A DNA stretch of 64,000 nt from Citrobacter freundii (lineage in GTDB: Bacteria > Pseudomonadota > Gammaproteobacteria > Enterobacterales > Enterobacteriaceae). Below are positions 52,989-62,417 of the stretch, one piece after another. Numbering within the stretch: position 1 is the first letter of the stretch; every line of letters starts with the position of its first letter. The stretch spans positions 62,001-126,000 of the forward strand of contig NZ_JAALBX010000007.1 of assembly GCF_011077955.1 (NCBI RefSeq), written 5' to 3'. The position numbers and the translations under genes are program-made. The notes beneath the pieces are model-generated. The model worked only from the letters and a program-made list of their open reading frames with translations. It made no database searches and was not told the origin of the DNA.

Positions 52989-53990
52989 ATGTCGCCGCTC
53001 ATCATTAACGAAGTGCTCGCCCACCCGCAGGATGTCACCTGGCTTCCCTGGGCGGTGCAGTATTTTTTCTTTATCGGTATCGCTGCCTGTTCAGCATTGC
53101 TGGCGTGTGGATTACATGGTCGTCAGCCGGAACTGGAACGGTTGACGCTGCTAATTGGCCTGACGTGCGCCATTACCGCGCCGCTGGCGCTGACCGCGGA
53201 CCTCCATCAGACCGCCCGGGTATGGCACTTCTACGCCTGGCCCACGCCATGGTCATGGATGCCCTGGGGCGCACTGTTTTTGCCGTTGTTTACCGGCTTT
53301 CTCGGCCTGTGGTTTGTCGCCGTCTGGGTGCAAAAAATCTACGGCAAAACCTTTGCCCTCACCCGCTGGCTGACCTTTGCCTGCGCGCTGACAGCAATTG
53401 GCTTACTGGTGTATACCGGGCGTGAAGTGTCCGTGGTACGCGCCCGCCCGCTCTGGTTTAGCCTATGGTTCCCGCAGGCGATGTTCCTGAGCGCGTTTCA
53501 GACGCTGCTGGCGTTGCTGATTGCCGCCTCGCCCGCAGGCAGAGTGTCACACATGCTCGCGCGAGGCTTGCTGGCGACGCTGGGGCTTCTCGCCATCGTG
53601 ATTATTCTGTGGGTATCGGGCGATACGCTTTCCGGCGCGGCGCTGCGTGACTGGCTTCGCTGGCCGCAGGCGCAAAACCTCGCCCTGGGCTGGGTACTGT
53701 TGTGGCTTTTGACCGGTGGCGCCGGGCTTTTGGCGCTTAAACGCCCTGGGCGGCGGTACGCTTTCGTGCTGGCGCTGTGCTCAATGGCGCTGAGCTGGCT
53801 TATGCGCTGGAGCCTGCTCATTGAGGGGCAGACCATCCCGAAATTCAATGCACTTTTTAATCCCTATTCGCTTGCGATGGGTACCGACGGACTGCTGGCC
53901 ATTGTCGGCACCTTTGGGCTGTGGATAGCGCTTGCGATCGTGGTTCGTGAAATCCTGAACGTTTTATGCCGGAGAAATCATCATGCGTGA
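52989..53990 (+). CDS. ttrC: TtrC, tetrathionate reductase membrane anchor
   Basis: Quinol-oxidising integral membrane subunit of 333 residues (NrfD/PsrC type, about nine helices): GAVQYFFFIGIAACSALLACG-like start PWAVQYFFFIGIAACSALL, HFYAWPTPWSWMPWGALFLPLF, and later TFGLWIALAIVVREI. AGGAGG lies eight bases before the ATG, inside the end of ttrB. The stop lies 8 bp inside ttrA, so translation is coupled. It takes electrons from menaquinol. Confidence 0.93.
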   Translation: MSPLIINEVLAHPQDVTWLPWAVQYFFFIGIAACSALLACGLHGRQPELERLTLLIGLTCAITAPLALTADLHQTARVWHFYAWPTPWSWMPWGALFLPLFTGFLGLWFVAVWVQKIYGKTFALTRWLTFACALTAIGLLVYTGREVSVVRARPLWFSLWFPQAMFLSAFQTLLALLIAASPAGRVSHMLARGLLATLGLLAIVIILWVSGDTLSGAALRDWLRWPQAQNLALGWVLLWLLTGGAGLLALKRPGRRYAFVLALCSMALSWLMRWSLLIEGQTIPKFNALFNPYSLAMGTDGLLAIVGTFGLWIALAIVVREILNVLCRRNHHA

Positions 53991-56900
53991 AATCACCCGC
54001 CGTCAGTGGCTTAAAGTGGGGCTGGTTCTCGGAGGGGTTGGCGCATTTGGGCTAAGTTACCGGGATGTGGTCAAAAGAACTTTTAATGGTCTGGTAAACG
54101 GCACCGCAGGCACCGTCACCCTGCACCGTATCTATGGCAACGCGCTGATTCCTGAAGGCCATGCCGCGTCAGGCTGGCAGGCCAATCCAGACCAGGCGGT
54201 CTCCATGACGCAATGCTTCGGTTGCTGGACCCAGTGCGGTATTCGGGTGCGCGTTGATCGCAACACCGACACCGTTATTCGTATCGCCGGGAATCCGTAC
54301 CATCCCCTTTCTCAGGAGCGGCATCTTGACGCCAGGATACCGGTCGCGCAGGCGCTGGCTCAACTGGGCGGCGAAAGCGGTCTCGATGCCCGCTCAACCG
54401 TCTGCGCCCGGGGAGCCACCACCCTTGAGGCGCTCAACAGCCCGCTGCGTATTCTCGAACCCATGAAGCGCGTCGGTAAACGCGGGGAAGGCAAATGGCA
54501 GCGCATCAGTTTTGAGCAATTAATCGCGGAAGTGGTGGAAGGCGGCAATTTGTTTGGCGAAGGCCATGTTGACGGATTACGCGCCATTCGCGATTTGCAA
54601 ACGCCCCTTGATCCGGCACACCCCGGCTTTGGACCAAAAGCCAATCAGTTGCTGGTGACCAATACCAGCGATGACGGGCGCGATACCTTTTTGCGTCGCT
54701 TTGCGCAGAACAGTTTTGGCAGTAAGAACTTTGGCGCGCACGGCGCTTATTGCGGATTGTCGTATCGTGCCGGTTCTGGCGCATTGATGAACGATTTGGA
54801 CAAAAATCCCCACGTAAAACCCGACTGGGAACACGTAGAGTTCGCGCTGTTTATGGGCACATCTCCGGCGCAATCCGGGAATCCGTTTAAACGTCAGGCA
54901 AGCCAACTTGCCACGGCCCGGCTGCGCGATAATTTCAGCTACGTAGTGGTCGCCCCGGCGTTACCCTTAACCACGATCATGGCCGACCGTCGCGGGCAGT
55001 GGTTGCCGGTGGTGCCCGGTAGCGATTCGGCGCTGGCGATGGCGATGATCCGCTGGATTATTGACCATCAACGCGCTAACGAAAATTATCTCTCACTGCC
55101 AGGCGTGGCGGCCATGGAACGCGCGGGTGAAAAAAGCTGGACCAATGCCAGCCACCTTGTGATTGTCAATGATGACCATCCGCAGGCCGGGCAGCATCTT
55201 ACCGCCGCACTGCTCAACGGCGGCGGTGACAGCGTGCTGGTGGAGCAGGACGGCGAGTTGGTTGCGGCAGAAACCTGCCCCCGCGCCTCGCTTATGGTCA
55301 CCCGCACGCTGACGCTTCAGGACGGTCGTGACGTGACGGTTAAGAGCGCATTCCAGTTGCTCAAAGAGAGCGCGGAGAAAATGACACTGGCGCAATACAG
55401 CAGCCAGTGCGGTGTGCCGGTGGCGCGCATTGAACAACTGGCGGATGCCTTTACCCGTTACGGTCGCAAAGCGGCGGTGATAACCCACGGCGGCATGATG
55501 TCCGGCAATGGGTTTTACAACGCCTGGGCGGTAATGATGCTCAACGCGCTTATCGGGAATTTGAGCCTTGAGGGCGGCGTGTTTGTCGGCGGCGGTAAAT
55601 TTAATGGCGTCACTGACGGCCCACGCTATAACCTGGCGACGTTCCCCGGGATGGTCAAACCTAAAGGGCTTAATATTGGCCGCAGCAAAGCCGCTTATGA
55701 AAGTTCCGATGAGTATCGCGAGAAAGTCGCCGCCGGGCAGTCGCCCTGGCCGGCTACCGCACCGTGGTACCCTTTTGTTGCCGGGCAGCTTACCGAACTG
55801 CTGCCCTCTGCGCTCAACGGCTACCCGTACCCATTGAAGGCGTGGATTTCCAATATGACGAACCCGGTATACGGCATCGCCGGGTTCCGGGCTGTGGCCG
55901 AAGAGCATTTGAAAGATCCTGAACGTTTGCCGCTGTTTATCGCCATTGATGCTTTTATTAACGAAACCACGGCCCTGGCGGATTATCTGGTGCCGGATAC
56001 CCATAATTTCGAAAGCTGGGGATTCAGCGCGCCCTGGGCCGGGGTCGCCAGTAAAGCGACCACCGCCCGCTGGCCGGTAGTCAATCCCGCTACAAGCCGC
56101 ACCGCCCAGGGCGAACCGGTGTCCATGGAGGCGTTTTGCATTGCCGTCGCGCAGCGCATCGGGCTGCCGGGCTTTGGCGAAAACGCTATGCAGGACAGTG
56201 ACGGCAACGCGCTTGCTATTAACTATGCCCAAGAGTACTACCTGCGGCTGGCGGCGAATATCGCGTTCGCCGGTAAAGCGCCTGTGCCTGCGGCCAGCGA
56301 TGAGGATTGCCGATTAACCGGTGTCGACCGACTGCTGCCAGGAATCAGTCAGACGCTGAAACCCGACGAGATCGCGCGCGTGGCCTTTATTTTTACCCGC
56401 GGCGGGCGTTTCGCGCCGCATCAGTCGGGCGCAGACGGTGAGCGCATCGGTAATCGCTGGGACGCTCCACTGCAACTGTGGAACGCCGAGGTGGCCAAAC
56501 ACCGCCACGCGATAACCGGGGAGCGCTACAGCGGATGCCCGGCCTGGTACCCTGCCCGGTTATCCGACGGCAGCGCACTGGATAGCGTTTTTAAACCCGA
56601 TGAGTGGCCGCTGAAAATGATCTCTTTTAAATCTAACGTGATGAGCAGCTCAACCATCGTTATTCCGCGCCTGCATGGGGTGAAACCGGTCAATCTGGTG
56701 GCGCTGCATCCCCACGACGGTGAACGCTTTGGCGTGAAGCACGGCGATGAGGTGCGGATAACCACGCCAGGTGGAAGCGCCACCGCGCGCATTAGCCTGC
56801 TGGAAGGAATAATGCCCGGCGTTATTGCCATTGAGCATGGCTACGGCCATCGGGAAATGGGGGCCCGTCAGCATACCCTTGACGGTACGCCGCTGGCGTT

Positions 56901-57042
56901 TCAACAGCAAAATGGCGCGGGTGTTAACCAAAACGATCTGGGTTTTGCCGACCCGACCCGTGGCGTGCCCAATACCTGGCTTGACTGGGTATCTGGCTCC
57001 GCCGTGCGACAGGGGTTACCGGCAAAGATTGAACGTCTGTGA
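53983..57042 (+). CDS. ttrA: TtrA, tetrathionate reductase catalytic subunit
   Basis: Molybdenum bis-MGD enzyme of 1019 residues that reduces tetrathionate to thiosulfate in the periplasm. Tat leader ITRRQWLKVGLVLGGVGAFGLS. An N-terminal [4Fe-4S] site is seen in CFGCWTQCGIRVRV and CARGATTLE. The molybdopterin regions include FGAHGAYCGLSYRAGSG and FMGTSPAQSGNPFKRQ, and the C-terminal domain IEHGYGHREMGARQHTLDG. Start overlaps ttrC. No dedicated chaperone is next to it. An inverted repeat follows the stop. Confidence 0.95.
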   Translation: MREITRRQWLKVGLVLGGVGAFGLSYRDVVKRTFNGLVNGTAGTVTLHRIYGNALIPEGHAASGWQANPDQAVSMTQCFGCWTQCGIRVRVDRNTDTVIRIAGNPYHPLSQERHLDARIPVAQALAQLGGESGLDARSTVCARGATTLEALNSPLRILEPMKRVGKRGEGKWQRISFEQLIAEVVEGGNLFGEGHVDGLRAIRDLQTPLDPAHPGFGPKANQLLVTNTSDDGRDTFLRRFAQNSFGSKNFGAHGAYCGLSYRAGSGALMNDLDKNPHVKPDWEHVEFALFMGTSPAQSGNPFKRQASQLATARLRDNFSYVVVAPALPLTTIMADRRGQWLPVVPGSDSALAMAMIRWIIDHQRANENYLSLPGVAAMERAGEKSWTNASHLVIVNDDHPQAGQHLTAALLNGGGDSVLVEQDGELVAAETCPRASLMVTRTLTLQDGRDVTVKSAFQLLKESAEKMTLAQYSSQCGVPVARIEQLADAFTRYGRKAAVITHGGMMSGNGFYNAWAVMMLNALIGNLSLEGGVFVGGGKFNGVTDGPRYNLATFPGMVKPKGLNIGRSKAAYESSDEYREKVAAGQSPWPATAPWYPFVAGQLTELLPSALNGYPYPLKAWISNMTNPVYGIAGFRAVAEEHLKDPERLPLFIAIDAFINETTALADYLVPDTHNFESWGFSAPWAGVASKATTARWPVVNPATSRTAQGEPVSMEAFCIAVAQRIGLPGFGENAMQDSDGNALAINYAQEYYLRLAANIAFAGKAPVPAASDEDCRLTGVDRLLPGISQTLKPDEIARVAFIFTRGGRFAPHQSGADGERIGNRWDAPLQLWNAEVAKHRHAITGERYSGCPAWYPARLSDGSALDSVFKPDEWPLKMISFKSNVMSSSTIVIPRLHGVKPVNLVALHPHDGERFGVKHGDEVRITTPGGSATARISLLEGIMPGVIAIEHGYGHREMGARQHTLDGTPLAFQQQNGAGVNQNDLGFADPTRGVPNTWLDWVSGSAVRQGLPAKIERL

Positions 57043-57048
57043 TGCGCT

Positions 57049-57073
57049 GCGCCGCTGTGCCCTACAGCGGCGC
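57049..57073 (+). other. Strong hairpin after ttrA
   Basis: A perfect 10-bp GC-rich stem GCGCCGCTGT / ACAGCGGCGC with loop GCCCT, starting 6 bp after the ttrA stop. It has no T-tract, so it may be an mRNA-end stabiliser or a weak or Rho-assisted terminator. Confidence 0.6.
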
Positions 57074-57169
57074 GCCATAAGTGACAACGTCACAACGTAT
57101 TTTCCGTGTTGATGACAAAGCACCCCTGCAAACTGGAATGGCGTGATAAATGTGATGCAAACATCGACG

Positions 57170-57304
57170 TTAGCTGGATTTTAACCCCGCCGATGTCATT
57201 AATAAGCGCAACACCAGGCTTACCGCGCCGAGCGCCATGATGCTGGCGGCCCAGATAGCCACCAGCCACAGTAACTGGCGTGCTTTGCTTTGCCGTTTCG
57301 TCAT
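57170..57304 (-). CDS. DUF2474 small membrane peptide of the cytochrome bd operon
   Basis: A peptide of 44 residues with a basic start (MTKRQSKARQ) and one membrane helix (LLWLVAIWAASIMALGAVSLVLRLLM), typical of DUF2474, the CydX-like small peptide that follows cioAB-type oxidase genes. Its ATG overlaps the cioB stop (TGATG). It probably stabilises the oxidase, as CydX does in E. coli. Easily missed because of size. Confidence 0.82.
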   Translation of the reverse strand: MTKRQSKARQLLWLVAIWAASIMALGAVSLVLRLLMTSAGLKSS

Positions 57305-58314
57305 CAATGATAGCCCTCGCCGTGCCGCACTTTGCCGCGAAACACGTAATAGCTCCAGAAGGTGTAAGCCAGGATCACTGGGATGATGATAAGCGCGCCT
57401 ACCAACATAAAGCCCTGGCTTGCCGGAGGTGCTGCGGCCTCCCATAACGAGATATTCGGCGGGATAATATTCGGCCAGATACTGATGCCAAGCCCGCTAA
57501 AACCGAGAAACACCAGCGCCAGCGTCAGCAAAAAAGCGGTGGCGTGATGAGAAGGCCGGGAAACACTTTTCCAGATAGCAAAGCTGCACAGGAGCACCAG
57601 CAGCGGAACCGGCAAAAAGAACCATAAATTCGGCAATGAGAACCAGCGCCGGGCAATCGCCTGATGGGTTAACGGCGTCCAGGCGCTGACGATTGCCATG
57701 ACGATTAACAGCATTACCAGCAGCATCGGCGTGAGCTGGCGCATACGGCTAAATAGCGGATCTTCGCTTTTCATGATGAGCCATGTCGCCGCCAGTAGTG
57801 CATAGGTCACCACCAGCCCAACGCCGCAAAACAGATTAAACGGCGTCAGCCAGTCCAGCGCACCGCCGACAAACGCGCGGTCTTTTACCGCAAAACCATT
57901 GATCACCGCGCCGACTATCACCCCCTGGCAGAAAGTGGCGAGGATGGAGCCGCCAAGAAATGCCACATCCCACCACGGGCGGTGCGATTCCGTCGCTTTG
58001 AAGCGAAACTCAAAGGCGACGCCCCGGAAAATCAGGCCTATCAACATCAGCATAATGGGAATGCTGAGCGCATCGGCAATCACCGCATAGGCAAGCGGGA
58101 ACGCGCCAAACAACCCTGCGCCGCCCATAACAAGCCACGTTTCATTGCCGTCCCATACCGGCGCGACGCTGTTGACCATGACATCGCGGTCATGCGGGTC
58201 GCGTATAAACGGGAACAACACCCCGATGCCTAAATCGAAGCCATCCATCACGATATACATCAACGTTGAGAAGACGATGATAACGAACCACACTACGGAC
58301 AGGTCGATATGCAT
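57304..58314 (-). CDS. cioB: Cytochrome bd-type quinol oxidase subunit II (CioB-like)
   Basis: Integral membrane subunit of 336 residues, shorter than E. coli CydB (379) and matching the CioB size. Features: start MHIDLSVVWFVIIVFSTLMYIVMDGFDLGIGVLFPF, with the conserved GFDLG, and NSVAPVWDGNETWLVMGGAGLFGAFPLAYA. Eight helices. Its ATG overlaps the subunit I stop by a base. It supports heme binding and assembly of subunit I. Confidence 0.92.
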   Translation of the reverse strand: MHIDLSVVWFVIIVFSTLMYIVMDGFDLGIGVLFPFIRDPHDRDVMVNSVAPVWDGNETWLVMGGAGLFGAFPLAYAVIADALSIPIMLMLIGLIFRGVAFEFRFKATESHRPWWDVAFLGGSILATFCQGVIVGAVINGFAVKDRAFVGGALDWLTPFNLFCGVGLVVTYALLAATWLIMKSEDPLFSRMRQLTPMLLVMLLIVMAIVSAWTPLTHQAIARRWFSLPNLWFFLPVPLLVLLCSFAIWKSVSRPSHHATAFLLTLALVFLGFSGLGISIWPNIIPPNISLWEAAAPPASQGFMLVGALIIIPVILAYTFWSYYVFRGKVRHGEGYH

Positions 58315-59717
58315 TATCGTTTCCCCTCTTCCAGACGCTCGCCGACGGCGGAAATCGGTCGTGCGGGACGACCATCGGTTTTCGACGACAAATCATCTTC
58401 AGGCTGCGGCCCTACTTTTATCAGGCGAATTAAATAGAGATAACCGACGCCGAAGACCAGGCTGTACACCACGATAAACACCAGAAGGCTAATGCTCATC
58501 TGCAAATCGCTGTGGGCAGATACCGCATCGCGGGTGCGCATAAGCCCGTAGATGACCCACGGCTGGCGACCCACTTCCGTGGTTACCCAACCGGCCAGCA
58601 ACGCGATAAGGCCTGATGGCCCCATCCAGAAGGCAAAATGCAAAAACGGGCGTGACTGGTAGAGCCGTTTACGATAGCGCAGCCAGACACTGGCAATGCC
58701 AAGCAGGATCATTAACACGCCCATGCCGACCATAATGCGAAACGACCAGAACACAATCGTAGAGTTGGGGCGCTCGTCTTTGGGAAAATCCTTTAGCGCC
58801 GGGACCTGTTTATCAAGACTGTGGGTGAGAATCAGGCTACCAAGCGCCGGGATTTCCAGCCCGTAGCGGGTTCGCTCCTGCGCCATATCCGGCCACCCCA
58901 CCAGCAGCAGCGGCGTCGGTTCTCCCGGCGGGTTTTCCCAGTGCCCTTCAATCGCGGCGATTTTCGCAGGCTGATATTTTAGGGTGTTAAGCCCATGCAT
59001 GTCGCCAATCACCGCCTGCACGGGCGCTACCAGCAACGCCATCCATAACGCCATGGAAAACATTTTTCGCACCGCGGGCGTATCGTTGCCTTTGAGCAAA
59101 TGCCACGCGGCGGAAGCGCCAACAAACATGGCGCTGCTGAGAAATGCCGCCACCGACATATGCACCAGCCGGTAAGGAAACGAGGGATTGAAAATCACCG
59201 CAAACCAATCAACCGGTACCACCTGGCCGTTAATAATTTCGTGGCCCTGCGGCGTTTGCATCCAGCTGTTGGAGGCGAGGATCCAGAAGGTAGACATGAG
59301 AGTGCCGAGCGCCACCATGCAGGTGGAAAAGAAATGCAGCCCTGGCCCGACCTTATTCAAGCCAAACAGCATCACGCCTAAAAAACCGGCTTCAAGGAAA
59401 AACGCGGTGAGCACTTCATAGGTCAGCAGCGGCCCGGTAATACTCCCGGCAAACTGCGAAAATCCACTCCAGTTAGTCCCGAACTGATAAGCCATGACCA
59501 GACCGGAGACCACGCCCATGCCGAAATTCACGGCAAATATTTTTAGCCAGAACTTGTAAAGCGATCGCCAAAGCGGATTGCGGGTCTTAAGCCACATGCC
59601 TTCCAGCACCACCAGATAGCTGGCAAGGCCTATGGTGATGGCTGGAAAAAGAATATGAAAAGACACGGTAAAGGCGAACTGGATCCTGGCGAGAATAAAC
59701 GCGTCTAAACCAAACAT
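58314..59717 (-). CDS. cioA: Cytochrome bd-type quinol oxidase subunit I (CioA-like, short Q-loop)
   Basis: Catalytic subunit of 467 residues carrying the b- and d-type hemes. The start FGLDAFILARIQFAFTVSFHILFPAITIGLASYLVV has the family His; GHWENPPGEPTPLLLVGWPD and GWVTTEVGRQPWVIYGLMRTRDAVS are conserved Q-loop and core motifs. The short length indicates the short Q-loop CIO form, often less sensitive to cyanide. The ATG at 59717 (MFGLDAF) is chosen over an upstream open frame. An operon of two subunits and a DUF2474 peptide, ending toward ttrA. Confidence 0.92.
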   Translation of the reverse strand: MFGLDAFILARIQFAFTVSFHILFPAITIGLASYLVVLEGMWLKTRNPLWRSLYKFWLKIFAVNFGMGVVSGLVMAYQFGTNWSGFSQFAGSITGPLLTYEVLTAFFLEAGFLGVMLFGLNKVGPGLHFFSTCMVALGTLMSTFWILASNSWMQTPQGHEIINGQVVPVDWFAVIFNPSFPYRLVHMSVAAFLSSAMFVGASAAWHLLKGNDTPAVRKMFSMALWMALLVAPVQAVIGDMHGLNTLKYQPAKIAAIEGHWENPPGEPTPLLLVGWPDMAQERTRYGLEIPALGSLILTHSLDKQVPALKDFPKDERPNSTIVFWSFRIMVGMGVLMILLGIASVWLRYRKRLYQSRPFLHFAFWMGPSGLIALLAGWVTTEVGRQPWVIYGLMRTRDAVSAHSDLQMSISLLVFIVVYSLVFGVGYLYLIRLIKVGPQPEDDLSSKTDGRPARPISAVGERLEEGKR

Positions 59718-60077
59718 GGCTGCCTCATTATCAACAGGCCGATTAATAAAATGGACCGGCAAAAAGTTATTTAACGCCTTGAGTATAGACAGAGAATTTA
59801 CAGCCAGAGAATAACGTCAGAATGTGCGGGAAAATAATCCTCATAGCACACAGTTATATTCACCTCCCCGCAGGGCTTGCCCCGCCTGGTTTTCTTGACA
59901 GCCCCCGCTTATAAGATGACGCAAGAAAATAGCAAGCAGACTAATGATGCCGTCATTAAATAATAATGTCGTTTTACCGCTTCGCTATTTATAGTGACGC
60001 GTTTGAATTTTATAAAAATATTGGCAATTATTGAGACAGAAATAAAAAAACGCATCAAAGCCAGTAATAAGAGCGCA
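59718..60077. other. Gene-free region upstream of cioAB
   Basis: About 360 bp without a gene; it must contain the cioA promoter (leftward). Sequence is mixed AT-rich with one GC-rich patch. No clear FNR, ArcA or sigma-70 site was identified. Confidence 0.4.
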
Positions 60078-60080
60078 TAA

Positions 60081-60095
60081 CCGGGCCAGGCCCGG
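60081..60095 (-). terminator. Candidate terminator of the dms-type operon
   Basis: CCGGGC, loop CAG, GCCCGG, 15 bp beyond the TorD-family stop on the minus strand. Followed by a weak TTAT tract. Confidence 0.5.
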
Positions 60096-60109
60096 CGCGT
60101 GTGAAAGAG

Positions 60110-60712
60110 TTATAAAAGTCGTTCCGGTTGTGCGTTTTGTAGCGCCCGTTCCAGTTGTTGAAGGGTGATCAGGGTTAATTCCCCTAACGCCCGATAAAAA
60201 CCCTGCGGGTGTGCCGCATTCAGCGCCGCAACGTAGGAAGGCAACCACGTGAGGAAATGGTGGTTTAGCAATTCCAGTAATGCGCGTGGACGAGGGTTTA
60301 ACGCAAGCCACGACGCCTGAAATAGCATAAGGCCGATATGATCCGCCGGTTCCCGCTGGTCCGTTTGGAGGGCAATATGATGCGCGTTAAGGAACGCCAT
60401 CAAGCGTAACGTAGACTCCCCTTGCAGTACGTGTTCCGGGTCGAGCCAGACCGAACCCCAGGGCGGCGCGGGTAAACTCGCCGGGCCAACAAAAAGCCAT
60501 TGCCACTGTTCCTGTAATGCAGAGATATCGTCCAGCGCCAGTTCAGGTTGTAATGCCACAATTTGCTCTGACGGTTCAGGCCACAGCGCGGGCCAGTCAG
60601 GCGACTGGAAAAAGTGCTGAACCGGGGCAAATTGCGCCGTTTGCGGCGCGCATCGATAGGCGCAAGCCAGTAGATTTAACAGTTGAGCCCAGTGGGCCAG
60701 TTCCGCTTTCAT
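60110..60712 (-). CDS. TorD/DmsD-family molybdoenzyme chaperone (second in window)
   Basis: Helical chaperone of 200 residues. The motif APPWGSVWLDPEHVLQGESTLRLMAFLNAHHIAL and REPADHIGLMLFQASWLAL (E-P-x-DH, as in the family) mark a TorD/DmsD protein. It lies 9 bp after the ferredoxin gene and ends the dms-type operon, so it most likely serves the DmsA-like subunit encoded at its head. Confidence 0.88.
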   Translation of the reverse strand: MKAELAHWAQLLNLLACAYRCAPQTAQFAPVQHFFQSPDWPALWPEPSEQIVALQPELALDDISALQEQWQWLFVGPASLPAPPWGSVWLDPEHVLQGESTLRLMAFLNAHHIALQTDQREPADHIGLMLFQASWLALNPRPRALLELLNHHFLTWLPSYVAALNAAHPQGFYRALGELTLITLQQLERALQNAQPERLL

Positions 60713-60721
60713 GATGATTCC

Positions 60722-61585
60722 TTAACGCATGCCGGGAGTATGTCGCTCACAAAACGGGCATGTGTGTTGATGTTCGTGCCAGGCGTTAAACGCCTGACCG
60801 CAGTGCGTACAGGTCGAGGCAACCAGCGGTAAACGCCGCACCGGGTCCTGGTTTTGCTGCTTTTCGCTTTTTATCGCCTGCGGGAAGCACACCGCTGCGC
60901 ATTGTCCGCAGCCGGTACAACGCGCCGCATCAAGCGTAATGCGATCGGCATGAAGCCGAATCGCCTGCTCCGGGCAAATACGCGCGCAGGCGCCGCATAA
61001 ATAACAGCGTTGCGTGGCAAGCGTAAGGCGATATAACTGGTATTCTGTGACAGCGTCACGTAAAGCGCGCCGCCCCACCGACACCGTCCCGCTCGCCGCG
61101 TCGTTCCCCATTCGCAACCACTGACGACGCGTGCGGTCTACCGCGCCATTTGCGGGTTCTGCCAGCCGCCAGGTCGGCTGATTTAACGTTTTCAGGGTTA
61201 AGTTGAGTTCAGCTACGGCGCGCAGCCAGCCGTCGTGATCGGGCTCCAGCTCAATGGCCCGAATGCCTTTCTCAAAATGCCAGAGCAATAATTCTTCCAT
61301 ACAGGCAGCTTGCGCACTCAGCGGCGCCACCAGCCGGTCCGCTTTCCAGCGACGTGGTACCGGCTGAATATTTTCCAGCGCATCGGTTGGACACGCATAC
61401 AGACACTGTCCACACCGATTACACAAGTCGTCATCAATCACCACAAGTCCTGATACCAGCGTGATGGCCCGCAGCGGGCAAGCTTCCACACAGGCCTGAC
61501 AGGGATTTTTCTTTACCGTTTTACGAACGCATAATGACCCTGCGCCGGGCGGCGCAGGGATCAGAGTGAGGGGCAAACGCGTCAT
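60722..61585 (-). CDS. Four-cluster polyferredoxin with C-terminal zinc-ribbon-like tail
   Basis: Cytoplasmic iron-sulfur protein of 287 residues. Two N-terminal clusters (CQACVEACPLRA and CNRCGQCLYACPTD) are followed by a middle region of about 120 residues without Cys motifs apart from an isolated CMEELLLWHFEKG, then two more clusters (CYLCGACARICPEQA and CTGCGQCAAVCFPQA). The end holds CTHCGQAF...HTCPFCERH, four Cys in the spacing of a zinc ribbon or rubredoxin-like knuckle. Larger than NapF; it may deliver electrons for cofactor maturation of the DmsA-like enzyme. It is 1 bp from the dmsC gene. Confidence 0.85.
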   Translation of the reverse strand: MTRLPLTLIPAPPGAGSLCVRKTVKKNPCQACVEACPLRAITLVSGLVVIDDDLCNRCGQCLYACPTDALENIQPVPRRWKADRLVAPLSAQAACMEELLLWHFEKGIRAIELEPDHDGWLRAVAELNLTLKTLNQPTWRLAEPANGAVDRTRRQWLRMGNDAASGTVSVGRRALRDAVTEYQLYRLTLATQRCYLCGACARICPEQAIRLHADRITLDAARCTGCGQCAAVCFPQAIKSEKQQNQDPVRRLPLVASTCTHCGQAFNAWHEHQHTCPFCERHTPGMR

Positions 61586-61586
61586 C

Positions 61587-62417
61587 TCAGCTCAGGCTAA
61601 AGAAGGTGTAACGTGCCATGATTTCGGCAATCACCAGCAGCACACTTCCCGTTAAGGCACAGCCACGCCCGATACGCGGCTTACGCAGCGACCATGCAAA
61701 CAAAACGGCACCGAGGGTCATGATCAACCAGGCCGCGAGGCGAATGCCTGACTGGGCGTCAAAGGCCACCAGCGGATGCAATGGAAATGTGACACTGTCA
61801 CTCATGCGCGCCTGTGATAAAAAGTTTATCCACAGTGGCTGCTCGATAAGACGTGCGACCCCTGCGAGCACCACCGCTGCCACGGCAAGCGTAACCAGCG
61901 GCGTCGCATTGTTGTGGCGAAACGCGGGCAACAAGAGCTGGATTGCGAGTACCGCCCCCAGAATCAGCACCGATCCATAGAACATAAAATAGGTGTTGAT
62001 GTGCATCCAGGTGACGACCGACGCATGGATATAGATGTTGCTCATGCAGAACACATCCACCAGCCCAATTAAGCCTGCCAGCAATACCAGCAACGTCATC
62101 ACCCGTTTGGTGATAAGCGCAATCAGCGTGGTGAGCCCAAGCACCGCGAGATACAGCCCGGCAAAGACAATTTCACGGCTAAGCCAGGAGCTTGCGATAT
62201 GACGCAGCGAATTAAAGGCATTGAGCGGATAACCCAGATGCGTCACCGAAGCGATAAGCCCAATGCCGCCCATAATGCAGCTGACCACCAGCGCGACACG
62301 CAGCGATGGCGCGGATGTCCGCAAGGTATACGCACTGAGCGCGGTAAACAGCGTTAAGCCCACGGAGGCCTGTACCAGTAAGGTAAAAATCAATAATGGC
62401 CATTCATGCATAATCAT
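61587..62417 (-). CDS. dmsC: DmsC-type membrane anchor (intact)
   Basis: Menaquinol-oxidising anchor of 276 residues with eight helices, beginning MHEWPLLIFTLLVQASVGL, the family start that the truncated copy at 8 kb lacks. Conserved GYPLNAFNSLRHIASSWLSREI and MARYTFFSL at the end. Its ATG overlaps the dmsB stop. It docks the catalytic pair to the inner membrane. Confidence 0.9.
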   Translation of the reverse strand: MIMHEWPLLIFTLLVQASVGLTLFTALSAYTLRTSAPSLRVALVVSCIMGGIGLIASVTHLGYPLNAFNSLRHIASSWLSREIVFAGLYLAVLGLTTLIALITKRVMTLLVLLAGLIGLVDVFCMSNIYIHASVVTWMHINTYFMFYGSVLILGAVLAIQLLLPAFRHNNATPLVTLAVAAVVLAGVARLIEQPLWINFLSQARMSDSVTFPLHPLVAFDAQSGIRLAAWLIMTLGAVLFAWSLRKPRIGRGCALTGSVLLVIAEIMARYTFFSLS

